Below are positions 1 through 7,323 of a stretch of 40,910 bases of DNA, in pieces. Made by a program: the position numbers and the translations under genes. The notes below the pieces were generated by a model that saw only the letters and a list, made by a program, of their open reading frames with translations, was not told where the DNA came from and did no database searches. The stretch spans positions 1-40,910 of the forward strand of contig NZ_JADDRL010000086.1 in the NCBI RefSeq assembly GCF_021538895.1. The letters are read 5' to 3'. Positions within the stretch are counted from its first letter, which is position 1, and every line of letters begins with the position of its first letter. Source of the DNA: Streptomyces olivochromogenes (lineage in GTDB: Bacteria; Actinomycetota; Actinomycetes; Streptomycetales; Streptomycetaceae).

Positions 1-935
1 AGGACGGGCGGGGGGTGGCCGGCGCTGCTGTAGATGAGCAGTTGGCTGTGGCAGTCGACGAGGACCTGGACGGCGGTGGCGGCGAGGGCTCCCTCGACCG
101 AGCGGGCGTACAGCCCCAGGACCTCCAGTGCCTGGGCGGGGCCGTGGACGGTGCGGGTGGCGGCGCTCAGCGCGCTGCGGAGCCTGCCCATGACGGTGGC
201 GGCCGTCAGCCCGTGGCCGACCACGTCGCCGACCGCGACGGTGAAGCGGTCCGCGGGCAGGTCGACCGCGTCGTACCAGTCGCCGCACACGTTCAGTGAT
301 CCGGTCGCGGGCAGGTAGCGCACCGCGATGTTCGGGTGCCGGGCCAGATCCGGCGAGTGGAGCATCGCTTCTTGCAGGGCGACAGCGACGCGCCGTTCAC
401 GGGCGTGGGCTTGTCGCAGTTCCTGGTTCAGCTGCTGCAGCTGCCGTGCCCGGGCGTACAGCTCGGCTTCCATGGCCGCTTCCCGGCCGGGGCTGACCGA
501 CGGCAGATGCGCGGTGCGGCGGGCACGGACGACGTCGGTCATGTCCTCGGACCGGTGGATGATCCAGGCGACTTTGCCGTCCGGGCCGAGGACGGGCACA
601 TTGATCGCGGTCCACCACCGCTCCTTGAACACCTCGGGGCTGCCGGCGACCGGGATGTCGTACTTCTGCAACGCCATGTGATCGGTCTGGCCGGTGGACA
701 GGACACGGTGCAGTGAGGCTTTCAGCGTGTCCACCCCGTGGGCGTCCGGGTCGGCGGGGTTGTCGGGGAAGGTGTCGAAAAGGTACTGCCCGAGCAGTTT
801 GGCCCGGCTCTGTCCGGTCACCTCGCAGAAGGCCGGGTTGGCGTCGGCGATCGCCAGGTCCGTGCCGAGCACCAGGCACGGGCTCGGAAGGGCTGCGAAC
901 ACCCCTGGGTAGTCGATCTTCGGTGTCACAGGCAT
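1..935 (-). CDS. PAS domain / SpoIIE-type PP2C serine phosphatase (partial)
   Basis: The gene runs off the left edge, so the C-terminus is missing; about 311 residues are visible. Residues about 8-130 form a PAS-type sensory domain (SPCLVLGTDLAIADANPAF, then WIIHRSEDMTDVV). A short helical linker rich in Q and L follows (RARQLQQLNQELRQAHARER), and then the start of a SpoIIE/PP2C phosphatase domain with the metal-binding signatures CGDWYDA and VGDVVGHGLTAATVMG. Proteins of this type usually dephosphorylate anti-anti-sigma factors in partner-switching networks, which is family knowledge rather than something shown here. The first Gly of the usual GGDWYD motif is Cys. I chose the ATG at 935; a GTG two codons later has better spacing from the AGGGA ribosome site and is also possible. 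There is no anti-sigma gene beside it. Confidence 0.9.
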   Translation of the reverse strand, partial: MPVTPKIDYPGVFAALPSPCLVLGTDLAIADANPAFCEVTGQSRAKLLGQYLFDTFPDNPADPDAHGVDTLKASLHRVLSTGQTDHMALQKYDIPVAGSPEVFKERWWTAINVPVLGPDGKVAWIIHRSEDMTDVVRARRTAHLPSVSPGREAAMEAELYARARQLQQLNQELRQAHARERRVAVALQEAMLHSPDLARHPNIAVRYLPATGSLNVCGDWYDAVDLPADRFTVAVGDVVGHGLTAATVMGRLRSALSAATRTVHGPAQALEVLGLYARSVEGALAATAVQVLVDCHSQLLIYSSAGHPPPV

Positions 936-1096
936 TCCCTGCCACTCGCTCGCTCTTCAATCTACGGAAGGTCCAGCTCCCGCGCCCGCCGACCTCGCTC
1001 GTGGGCAGCGGGTTGCAGGGTGTGACGGCGTCGCGGGAAGAGGTTTAAGCATGGCCAGGCGATGCGACAGGTGGTGCCGGGTCCTTGGCTGCGGAC

Positions 1097-1737
1097 ATGA
1101 CCGAGATCAAGACCCTGACGCCCCGCGACGCCTTCGAGCTGCTGCTGGCTGGTAACCAGCGCTTCGTCGCGGGCACCCCCGAGCACCCGAACCAGGACGC
1201 CACCGGCCGCGTCGAGATCGCACCGTCCCAGCAGCCCTTCGCCGGTTGTTCGGCTGTTCCGACTCCTGGCTGGCCGCCGAGATCATCTTCGACCGCGGCC
1301 TAGGCGACCTGTTCGTGGTGCGCACCGCAGGCCACGTCATGGGCACGGAGGTGCTGGGCAGCATCGAGTACGGCGTGAACGTGCTGGGCTGCCCGCTGGT
1401 GGTGGTGCTCGGTCACGACTCGTGCGGCGCGGTCGGCGCGGCCTGCGCCGCGCTGGAGGACGGCATGGCACCGGCCGGCTACATCCGGGACGTCGTCGAG
1501 CGGGTGACTCCCAGCGTGCTGGCGGCACGGGCCGCCCCAAAGGTCGAGCCGGGCGAGATCCTCGCCGAGCACATAAGGCACACAGTCGACCTGCTGCTGG
1601 ACCGCTCCCGGGTGCTCGCCGAGAAGGTCGCCGCCGGCCAGGCCACCGTGGTGGGCCTGTGCTACCGCCTCGCCGACGGCAGTGCACAGCTCGTCGCGGC
1701 CCGCGGCCTCGATGGGGCGGTGCCCGCCGTGTCCTGA
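1097..1737 (+). pseudogene. Beta-carbonic anhydrase, frameshifted and missing the catalytic Arg
   Basis: Two overlapping reading frames together make one beta-class carbonic anhydrase. The first frame starts at ATG 1097 (MTEIKTLTPRDAFELLLAGN) and is in register to about 1243 (QQPFA). The second frame carries FGCSDSW from 1249 and runs to the stop at 1737, including the second zinc motif GHDSCGAV. One base appears to be missing between 1243 and 1249. In addition the active-site motif CxDSR reads CSDSW, because codon 1267 is TGG where CGG would give Arg; the Asp-Arg dyad of the family is therefore lost. The two independent lesions suggest a true pseudogene rather than only a sequencing slip. 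The family hydrates CO2 to bicarbonate in the cytoplasm using one Zn ion. Confidence 0.85.
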
Positions 1738-1783
1738 CCGCCACGGCCGTGGCTGCCCGGGCACGCCACCCATCCGATGCCGC

Positions 1784-2722
1784 TCACTCGCAGGGCCGGG
1801 GCCCCGCGGCGCGGCGGAGCCGGTTGGCGATCGCCAGTGCCAGCCCCTCCTCCACCGGCAAGGACGCGACGATGAGGTCGCACCCCCGCAGGTCGAGCTC
1901 GCGCAGCAACCCGTACAGCCCGCGCGCGTAGGCGGCCACCGAACCGGGAACCGTCACCACGGCGTGCGCCTTCACCGGAGCGCCGGTGAAGGAGGGGGGA
2001 AGAAAGACGCCCACCTGGTGCCCCCGTTCCTGGGCGCGCTCCGCTTCGGCGACGACCTTCTCGGGCTCGACGAGAACGACCCGCGCATGCGGCGCGTAGT
2101 GGGACGGATGCCGGCCCGGCACCCGAACGCGGCTCGTCGAGGGCACCGCGAGCGGGCATCCCAGCACCGTTTCGAGGTCCTCGCGGGTCACCCCGCCGGG
2201 CCGAAGGATGGTCGGGGTATCGCCCGTGGCGGCGACGATGGTCGACTCGACGCCGACCTCGCAGGAGCCGCCGTCCAGCACGAAGTCGACCCCGTCACCG
2301 AGCTCCGCACGGACATGGTCCGCCGTGGTGGGGCTGAGCGAGCCGAAGCGGTTGGCGGACGAAGCCGTGACACCGCCGCCGAAGGCCGACAGCAGCGCGA
2401 GGGCGACGCGGTGGTCGGGCACGCGCACGGCCACCGTCTCCAAGCCACCCGTCGCTTCGAGGGGAAACGCGAGGACGCGCCGCAGGACCAGCGTGAGCGG
2501 CCCCGGCCAGAAGTGTTCGGCCAGCAGGCGCGCGGTTCCGGGCACGTCCTGGACCCAGTCGTCCAGATGCTCCGTGCCGCCGATGTGGACGATCGGTGGG
2601 TGGGAGGGTGGACGTCCCGTGACCTCGAAGATACGCGAGACCGCGGCAGGCTCCTCGGCGTTGGCGCCCAGACCGTAGACGGTCTCGCTCGGGAGGGCCA
2701 CCAGCCCTCCGGCACGCAGCAC
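1784..2722 (-). CDS. L-threonylcarbamoyladenylate synthase, Sua5/YrdC type
   Basis: A 312-residue protein with an N-terminal YrdC domain (ALPSETVYGLGA, SSAN, EVGVESTIV, TILRPGGVTREDLE) and a C-terminal Sua5-type domain beginning after SHYAPHARVVLVEP. The family makes threonylcarbamoyl-AMP from Thr, bicarbonate and ATP for the t6A37 modification of tRNAs reading ANN codons. The usual KxRP motif reads TGRP here (Thr35 replaces Lys), so activity may be altered; actinomycetes normally have another, shorter copy elsewhere, so this could be a paralog. The start is GTG 2722 with GAGAAGG eight bases upstream. A TGA lies 16 codons further up in the same frame, so the N-terminus cannot be much longer although relatives often have a few more residues. 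It is convergent with the carbonic anhydrase remnant, whose substrate bicarbonate it would also use; that link is only a thought. Confidence 0.88.
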   Translation of the reverse strand: MLRAGGLVALPSETVYGLGANAEEPAAVSRIFEVTGRPPSHPPIVHIGGTEHLDDWVQDVPGTARLLAEHFWPGPLTLVLRRVLAFPLEATGGLETVAVRVPDHRVALALLSAFGGGVTASSANRFGSLSPTTADHVRAELGDGVDFVLDGGSCEVGVESTIVAATGDTPTILRPGGVTREDLETVLGCPLAVPSTSRVRVPGRHPSHYAPHARVVLVEPEKVVAEAERAQERGHQVGVFLPPSFTGAPVKAHAVVTVPGSVAAYARGLYGLLRELDLRGCDLIVASLPVEEGLALAIANRLRRAAGPRPCE

Positions 2723-3268
2723 ACCGGCCGCCTTCTCGACGTCACTGGCTTGCCGTCAGTATCGCAATCCTAGGCGTACCCGGTCATCAGGTTGGCTGCA
2801 GTCGGCTGACCAGCGACGTGACCCGAGGGCGCAGCGGCGTGCAGCGGCGTGCAGCGCGCCAACTGCCACGTCCAGTCGCGTCGAGACCCGACCGAGGTCA
2901 GGCCACCGGCGTGAGCGGCATCAGGCATGCTCCCCATCGTCACCGTGACCCTCGCCCGGTGGGGCGATCCCGATGACTGCAAGGTTCCGCGCCTCCTGAC
3001 CGGCCGGATCGAACGGCTTCGCCGCAGTGAAAACGATCCGTGCCTTCTCGGGGGTGATCACCGTCAACCGGATCGCGGATTTGCTAATCCGCTGCTAACG
3101 AACCACCTTCATTGCCAATGAAGTCGCGGATCCTAGACCTGGTGTAGGACCCGCAGTTCCGTGAGCACTGGTTCCTGCGGGAACATCAGAATCCGGACTG
3201 GGTGAGCAGTGGCCATGTCGGTCGATCATGAGCAATTCGGGCTCAGTCCGAGCGCAGGCGAAAGTCGA
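2723..3268. other. Gene-less stretch with small hairpins
   Basis: No convincing gene is seen on either strand; the short open frames here have no family features and poor codon bias. The stretch holds a hairpin at 3075-3092 (GCGGATT, loop TGCT, AATCCGC), a perfect 17-base palindrome at 3107-3123 (entered separately), and the 13-base word AGTCGCGGATCCT at 3122-3134, which recurs at 3621-3633 on the far side of the tRNA gene. AT content rises around 3080-3125, as in regulatory or formerly mobile DNA. Confidence 0.5.
3107..3123. promoter_or_regulatory. 17-base perfect palindrome, operator-like
   Basis: CTTCATTG-C-CAATGAAG is a perfect inverted repeat with an 8-base arm and a single central base. 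It is AT-rich against a GC-rich background and sits about 385 bases upstream of the Sua5 start and 190 bases before the tRNA gene. The size and symmetry fit a binding site for a dimeric repressor such as MarR or TetR, but no intact regulator gene is adjacent; the nearest candidate is the MarR-like gene tail at 3616-3758. Confidence 0.35.
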
Positions 3269-3298
3269 TTGGGCCGATCCGGGTCGGTGCCGTACAGT
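3269..3298 (+). promoter_or_regulatory. Probable tRNA-fMet promoter
   Basis: TTGGGC at 3269-3274 and TACAGT at 3293-3298 are separated by 18 bases, close to the primary sigma consensus of actinomycetes. The -10 box ends 12 bases before the mature 5' end of the tRNA gene, leaving room for a very short leader. Confidence 0.5.
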
Positions 3299-3310
3299 TC
3301 ACCGTACCGA

Positions 3311-3384
3311 CGCGGGGTGGAGCAGCTCGGTAGCTCGCTGGGCTCATAACCCAGAGGTCGCAGGTTCAAATCCTGTCCCCGCTA
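3311..3384 (+). tRNA. tRNA-fMet (initiator), anticodon CAT
   Basis: A 74-base cloverleaf can be folded by hand. The acceptor stem is CGCGGGG with CCCCGCT, and position 1 (C) does not pair with position 72 (T), which marks an initiator tRNA. The anticodon arm CTGGG-CTCATAA-CCCAG has three consecutive G:C pairs next to the loop, the second initiator hallmark, and the anticodon is CAT. The T arm is GCAGG-TTCAAAT-CCTGT. CCA is not encoded. tRNA genes are frequent integration sites, and the DNA downstream is rearranged. Confidence 0.97.
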
Positions 3385-3393
3385 CTCAAACGT

Positions 3394-3419
3394 GAAGGCC
3401 CGGTATCCACCGGGCCTTC
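3394..3419 (+). terminator. Hairpin terminator of tRNA-fMet
   Basis: GAAGGCCCGG, loop TATCCA, CCGGGCCTTC gives a perfect 10-base-pair stem starting nine bases after the tRNA 3' end. There is no long T run, as is common in actinomycetes. Confidence 0.8.
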
Positions 3420-3591
3420 GCTGCGTGGTGGCCGGTTCGGACCTGGTTCTTGGTGAACAGGGCGCCGACGTCGCAGACGGCGTCAACGTACTGGGCTGCG
3501 CCGACGCCGTACGCTGGCTCGGCAATCTGCCCCCGCGACCCGGGGCGGGTCTTTGAGTCAGTGCTTATGATCACCCAGGTTTGCTCGGTGG

Positions 3592-5319
3592 GTGCTCATG
3601 ATCAGCCGACGGTGCTCACGGAGTCGCGGATCCTGCAATGCGTCCTGCCGTGCCTGGTTTGTTGAGGAGTTGGTTGATGAGTTGTTCTGTCTCCGGTTCC
3701 AGGGAGCAGTCCAGTGCCCGGTTGATTTGTTGGATGCGGGTGATGGCGGTGTGCAGGCCCTGCCGGTTCCCGGCACGGAACGGTACGAGGTAGAGCTGAC
3801 CTTGGACGGGCCCGGCGGCGTGACCGGCGAATGCGACTGCCCGTACGGCCTGGAGGGCAACTTCTGCAAGCACCTGGTCGCCCTGGGCCTGAAGGTGCTC
3901 GCCGAGAGGGAGTCCCTGCCCCGGCAGCGGAAAGCTGCCCGGGAGCGCGCGCAGGACCTGGACGGATGGCTGTCCGCCTTGTCCAAGGACGAGTTGCTCG
4001 CTCTGCTGCGGGAACAGATCGACGAGGACCGGCAGTTGCGGCGCCGCCTGGAACTGCGGGCCGCGAGCGTCCGTGGGGACCTGGCCGCGGTCCGGGTCCG
4101 TATCCGCGGCCTGCTCGACGTCGGACCCTTCGCGCAGTACGGGTACGTCGAGTACGCCGATGCCCGCGCCTACGCCGACCAGGCCGGGCAGGCGGTTTCC
4201 GCGATCAGGGCGCTGACCGGCTCGGGCCGGGCTGCTGATGCGATCACCCTGGCGCGGGAGGCGATGCGGCTGTTGGCCGAGGCGGCGGAGAGTGTCGACG
4301 ACTCGGACGGCTGGTTGGGGCAGATCGGTGCGGACCTCGCCGACGCCCACCTCGACGCGTGCCGTGCGGCACGCCCTGACCCCGAGCAGCTCGCGCGGTG
4401 GCTGGTCGGCCATGCGCTCGGCGACATCGACGATGGCCTGACCGACATTGATCCGCTCGATTACGAGGACGTCCTTGGCGAAGAGGGAATTGCCGTCCTG
4501 TGGAAGTCGGCGGTCGAGGCGTGGCGGGGCAACCGTCGCGGCTGGGCGGAGAAGTACCTGATGGAGCGTCTGGCCAAGGCGGGAGGCGATGTCGACGCGG
4601 TGATCGCCGTACATGCGGCCGACCTCTCACCGAACGGCCACACGCACCTCGTCATCGCTCGCGAGCTGGACACAGCCCGGCGCCCCGACGAGGCCCTGCG
4701 CTGGGCAGAGCGCGGCATCCAGGAAACCCGGGACCTCGCCGCCGTCGACACCGCCCTCGTCGACTACCTCTGCGAGCGCTACACCCAGGCGGACCGCCTG
4801 TCGGATGCCGTCGCCGTGCGCGGCGACCACTTTCGCGCCCGCCGCTCCCTGACCGCGTATCAGCAGCTGCGCGCCGCCGCGCGAGCCGCGGACTGCTGGC
4901 CGGCCGAGCGCGGGGAAGCCCTTGCCCTGCTGCGGGCCGACGCGGAGCGGCGGCAAGAGGGGCGGAACGGCGACCCGGTCCTGGTCGATGCCCTGCTCGA
5001 CGACAAGGACGTCGACGCCGCCTGGCAAGCCGCCACCCAAACCGGAGGCCACGACCGGCAATGGCTTGCCCTCGCCGACCAGGCGCGGCCCGCCCGTCCC
5101 GCCGACGCGCTCGGCGTCTACCTGCGCCTGGCCGAGCCGCTCACCAAGCAGACCGGCAACGCGATCTACGAGCGGCTCGTCAGCCTGCTGCTGAGCATCC
5201 GGGACTGCCACCGATGCCTGGAAACGGAGGACGAGTTCGCCGTGTACGTCACCGCCCTGCGCACCGCCCAAAAGCGCAAGCGGAACCTGATGCGCCTGAT
5301 GGACGAACAGGGCCTATGA
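3592..5319 (+). CDS. SWIM zinc-finger protein, N-terminus replaced
   Basis: The open frame encodes up to 575 residues. A SWIM zinc finger of the form CxCx8CxH is at residues 81-94 (CDCPYGLEGNFCKH). The remainder is a long helical region with TPR-like pieces (e.g. ARRPDEALRWAERGI), ending in a basic tail. SWIM domains bind DNA or protein; the role of these long actinomycete members is not known. Homology-like sequence starts only at about 3765 (PGTERYEVEL). Everything upstream, 3592-3760, is the reverse strand of a different gene (the MarR-like tail), so the normal N-terminal 50 or so residues and the promoter appear to be gone. The listed GTG start is the longest reading; no clear ribosome site supports it. 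Expression is doubtful. Confidence 0.75.
   Translation: MLMISRRCSRSRGSCNASCRAWFVEELVDELFCLRFQGAVQCPVDLLDAGDGGVQALPVPGTERYEVELTLDGPGGVTGECDCPYGLEGNFCKHLVALGLKVLAERESLPRQRKAARERAQDLDGWLSALSKDELLALLREQIDEDRQLRRRLELRAASVRGDLAAVRVRIRGLLDVGPFAQYGYVEYADARAYADQAGQAVSAIRALTGSGRAADAITLAREAMRLLAEAAESVDDSDGWLGQIGADLADAHLDACRAARPDPEQLARWLVGHALGDIDDGLTDIDPLDYEDVLGEEGIAVLWKSAVEAWRGNRRGWAEKYLMERLAKAGGDVDAVIAVHAADLSPNGHTHLVIARELDTARRPDEALRWAERGIQETRDLAAVDTALVDYLCERYTQADRLSDAVAVRGDHFRARRSLTAYQQLRAAARAADCWPAERGEALALLRADAERRQEGRNGDPVLVDALLDDKDVDAAWQAATQTGGHDRQWLALADQARPARPADALGVYLRLAEPLTKQTGNAIYERLVSLLLSIRDCHRCLETEDEFAVYVTALRTAQKRKRNLMRLMDEQGL
3616..3758 (-). pseudogene. C-terminal tail of a MarR-like regulator gene
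   Basis: Read on the minus strand, 3758 to the stop at 3616 gives GLHTAITRIQQINRALDCSL followed by EPETEQLINQLLNKPGTAGR and a short tail. Two amphipathic helices with the pattern xxLEPETEQLINQLLNK are typical of the dimerisation end of MarR-family repressors. The upstream part of the gene is absent: it is joined directly to the middle of the SWIM gene, which reads in the opposite direction. The assignment to MarR rests on the pattern of the last about 40 residues only. Confidence 0.4.
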
Positions 5320-5440
5320 GCCGGACGGTGTCTCGGAGATCCACTCGGTCCGCCCGGCCCACGCTGCCCTTCCACCCTTGCCGCCGGACGCTGCTTCATG
5401 GTCTTCTCGCGGCGGAGGCCCTGGCCAGTCGGTCGAACGG

Positions 5441-5677
5441 TCAGCTGAGCGAACGGTCGTCGTCCCAGCTGTCCCACTCCTCCAGGTCCTCGCCATCCAG
5501 CCCATGATCGGCTATCAGCTGCTCGTCCTCGGTCCCTGCGCCGCGTGCAGGCAGGGATCGGACCAGTACGACGGCCACGTTCCAGCGGGCGTCGGGGTCC
5601 GTCGGGAGGTCCAGTGTCCTGCGGGCCGCCTCGTCTGCGGCGCCTATGGGACACCTAGACGCAAGCGGGATGAGCAC
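5441..5677 (-). CDS. Small acidic hypothetical protein, probably 5'-truncated
   Basis: Up to 78 residues, with an acidic tail (GEDLEEWDSWDDD). Codon bias is strongly coding from about 5652 down to the stop (IGAADEAARRTLDLPTDPDA onward), but the first ten codons from the GTG at 5677 are atypical. The change occurs at the word CCTATGGG (5643-5650), whose inverse also occurs at 7329-7336 on the other side of the IS110 element. I therefore think the original N-terminus was cut off by the rearrangement that brought the element in. Function unknown. Confidence 0.45.
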   Translation of the reverse strand: MLIPLASRCPIGAADEAARRTLDLPTDPDARWNVAVVLVRSLPARGAGTEDEQLIADHGLDGEDLEEWDSWDDDRSLS

Positions 5678-5816
5678 GAGTGCTGTCAGGATCTCGCCCA
5701 GCCAGCGATGGTGTCACCCTTCAGCGAGCGGGCCTGCTGGCACGCGATGAACCTTCGGCGGCACGGAGCTTCTACGTCCGGAGCGGGGAACTCGGCGCAG
5801 CTCTGAACAGGCGCTA

Positions 5817-5938
5817 CAAACCCAGGAGTTCGAGCACCTCGTCGGTCGTGCCGATCTGGCCGAGGAGACCGTGGGCGTCCCCCCCCATTACCTTCTTGAT
5901 CAGCCCCGCAATGGGGTTCCCGGCCTCCGGGACGGCAT
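5817..5938 (-). pseudogene. Unidentified C-terminal gene remnant
   Basis: On the minus strand, from just below 5940 to the TAG at 5817, the frame reads HAVPEAGNPIAGLIKKVMGG and then DAHGLLGQIGTTDEVLELLGL. Codon use and amino-acid pattern look like the end of a real protein, but there is no start codon upstream before an in-frame stop. The family is not recognised. It lies just left of the IS110 noncoding end and is either a flanking gene fragment or part of the mobile element's history. Confidence 0.35.
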
Positions 5939-5939
5939 G

Positions 5940-6120
5940 ACTGCTCCCCCCTGTTGATCATGATCTGGGGGGTGGTGTCACCGCTCCCGGAGGCACTGGT
6001 AGACCGCTGATGAGGGGCATGACCACCAACTCCTTCGGGAGGCAGGGAGGTTCTTCGTAATGTGGATGCCGGCAGCTGGTGCCGCAGGTGAGGCCGGGAC
6101 CGTACGACCGGAGAGTGCTT
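5940..6120 (+). ncRNA. Candidate IS110 left-end noncoding (bridge RNA) region
   Basis: This 180-base segment upstream of the transposase has no credible ORF. It contains a hairpin with CCCCCC (5946-5951), a 15-base loop holding the palindrome TGATCATGATC-like core, and GGGGGG (5967-5972). IS110-group elements encode a structured guide RNA with target- and donor-binding loops in this position. The call rests on position and the hairpin only; the guide loops were not matched to flanking DNA. Confidence 0.3.
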
Positions 6121-7323
6121 GTGATCAACACCAGTGACATCGGCGCCTTCCTGGGCCTGGACGTCGGCAAGGGCGAACACCACGCCACCGCGCTGACCCC
6201 GGCCGGGAAGAAGGCCTTCGACAAGCGGCTGCCCAACAGCGAGCCCAAGCTCCGCGAGGTCTTCGCCAAGCTGATAGCGAAGCACGGCACCGTACTGGTG
6301 GTCGTCGACCAGCCCGCATCCATTGGGGCCCTGCCGCTGGCCGTGGCCCGGGACACGGGCTGCAAGGTTGCCTACCTGCCCGGGCTGACGATGCGGCGGA
6401 TCGCCGATCTCTACCCGGGCGAGGCCAAGACCGATGCCCGCGACGCGTTCATCATCGCGGACGCGGCCCGGGCAATGCCGCACACACTGCGGACTATCGA
6501 GCTCACCGACGAGACGGTCGCCGAGCTGGAGATGATCGTGGGCTTCGACGACGACCTCGCAGGTGAGGTCACCCGAATCGCAAACCGGCTCCGTGGGCTG
6601 CTGACCCAGATCCACCCGCACCTGGAGCGAGTTGTCGGTCCGCGCATCCAGCATCCGGCCGTCCTGACGCTGCTGGAACGCTTCGGTTCCCCGACCCAGA
6701 TCCGCAAGGCCGGACGCCGACGGCTGGTCACTCTCATACGTCCGAAGGCCCCCAGGATGGCTGAGCGCCTGGTCGACGAGATCTTCACCGCCCTGGATGA
6801 ACAGACCGTGGTCGTTCCGGGCACCGATGCCGCCGCACTGATCGTCCCCAGCCTCGCCGCCTCCCTCCAGGCAGTGCTTGACCAGCGCAAAATCCTCGCC
6901 GTCAGGATCGAGGAACTGCTGGCCAACCACCCTCTTTCGAAGGTCCTGACGTCTATGCCGGGGATCGGCGTCAGGACCGGAGCCCGCATCCTCATCGACA
7001 TCGGCGACGGCAGCAGCTTCCCGTCCGCCGCCCACCTCGCCTCCTACGCCGGCCTCGCACCGGCCACCCGCAGCTCCGGCTCCTCCATCCGCGGCGAACA
7101 ACCCTCCAGACGCGGCAACAAACAGCTCAAGAGAGCGTTCTTCCTCTCCGCGTTCGCCGCCCTCGCCGACCCGGCCTCCCGCACCTACTACGACAAGAAG
7201 ATCAAGCAAGGCAAGCACCACACCCAGGCCATCCTCTGCCTCGCCCGCCGCCGAGCAGACGTCCTCTTCGCCATGCTCCGCGACGGCACCTTCTACCAGC
7301 CCCAACCCGCCCCATCAGCTTGA
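6121..7323 (+). CDS. IS110-family DEDD transposase
   Basis: A 400-residue recombinase. The N-terminal RuvC-like domain has the acidic residues D14 (LGLDVGK), D63 (VVVDQP), D105 and D108 (KTDARDA). The C-terminal Transposase_20 domain has the helix-hairpin-helix PGIGVRTGARILIDIG followed by LASYAGLAPATRSSGSS, which supplies the catalytic serine. This is the standard IS110 architecture and length, with no frameshift, so the enzyme may be active. I chose GTG 6121 because GGAGAG lies seven bases upstream and the protein then begins at the usual point; an in-frame GTG at 6079 would add 14 residues. The stop codon overlaps a TTG that opens the truncated pcaH frame (TTGA at 7320-7323), so the two could be translationally coupled. 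Confidence 0.93.
   Translation: MINTSDIGAFLGLDVGKGEHHATALTPAGKKAFDKRLPNSEPKLREVFAKLIAKHGTVLVVVDQPASIGALPLAVARDTGCKVAYLPGLTMRRIADLYPGEAKTDARDAFIIADAARAMPHTLRTIELTDETVAELEMIVGFDDDLAGEVTRIANRLRGLLTQIHPHLERVVGPRIQHPAVLTLLERFGSPTQIRKAGRRRLVTLIRPKAPRMAERLVDEIFTALDEQTVVVPGTDAAALIVPSLAASLQAVLDQRKILAVRIEELLANHPLSKVLTSMPGIGVRTGARILIDIGDGSSFPSAAHLASYAGLAPATRSSGSSIRGEQPSRRGNKQLKRAFFLSAFAALADPASRTYYDKKIKQGKHHTQAILCLARRRADVLFAMLRDGTFYQPQPAPSA

Noticed and set aside
5686..7305. Long minus-strand open frame of 539 codons
   Set aside because: It is the antisense of the IS110 transposase and has no family features; the plus strand carries all DEDD motifs.
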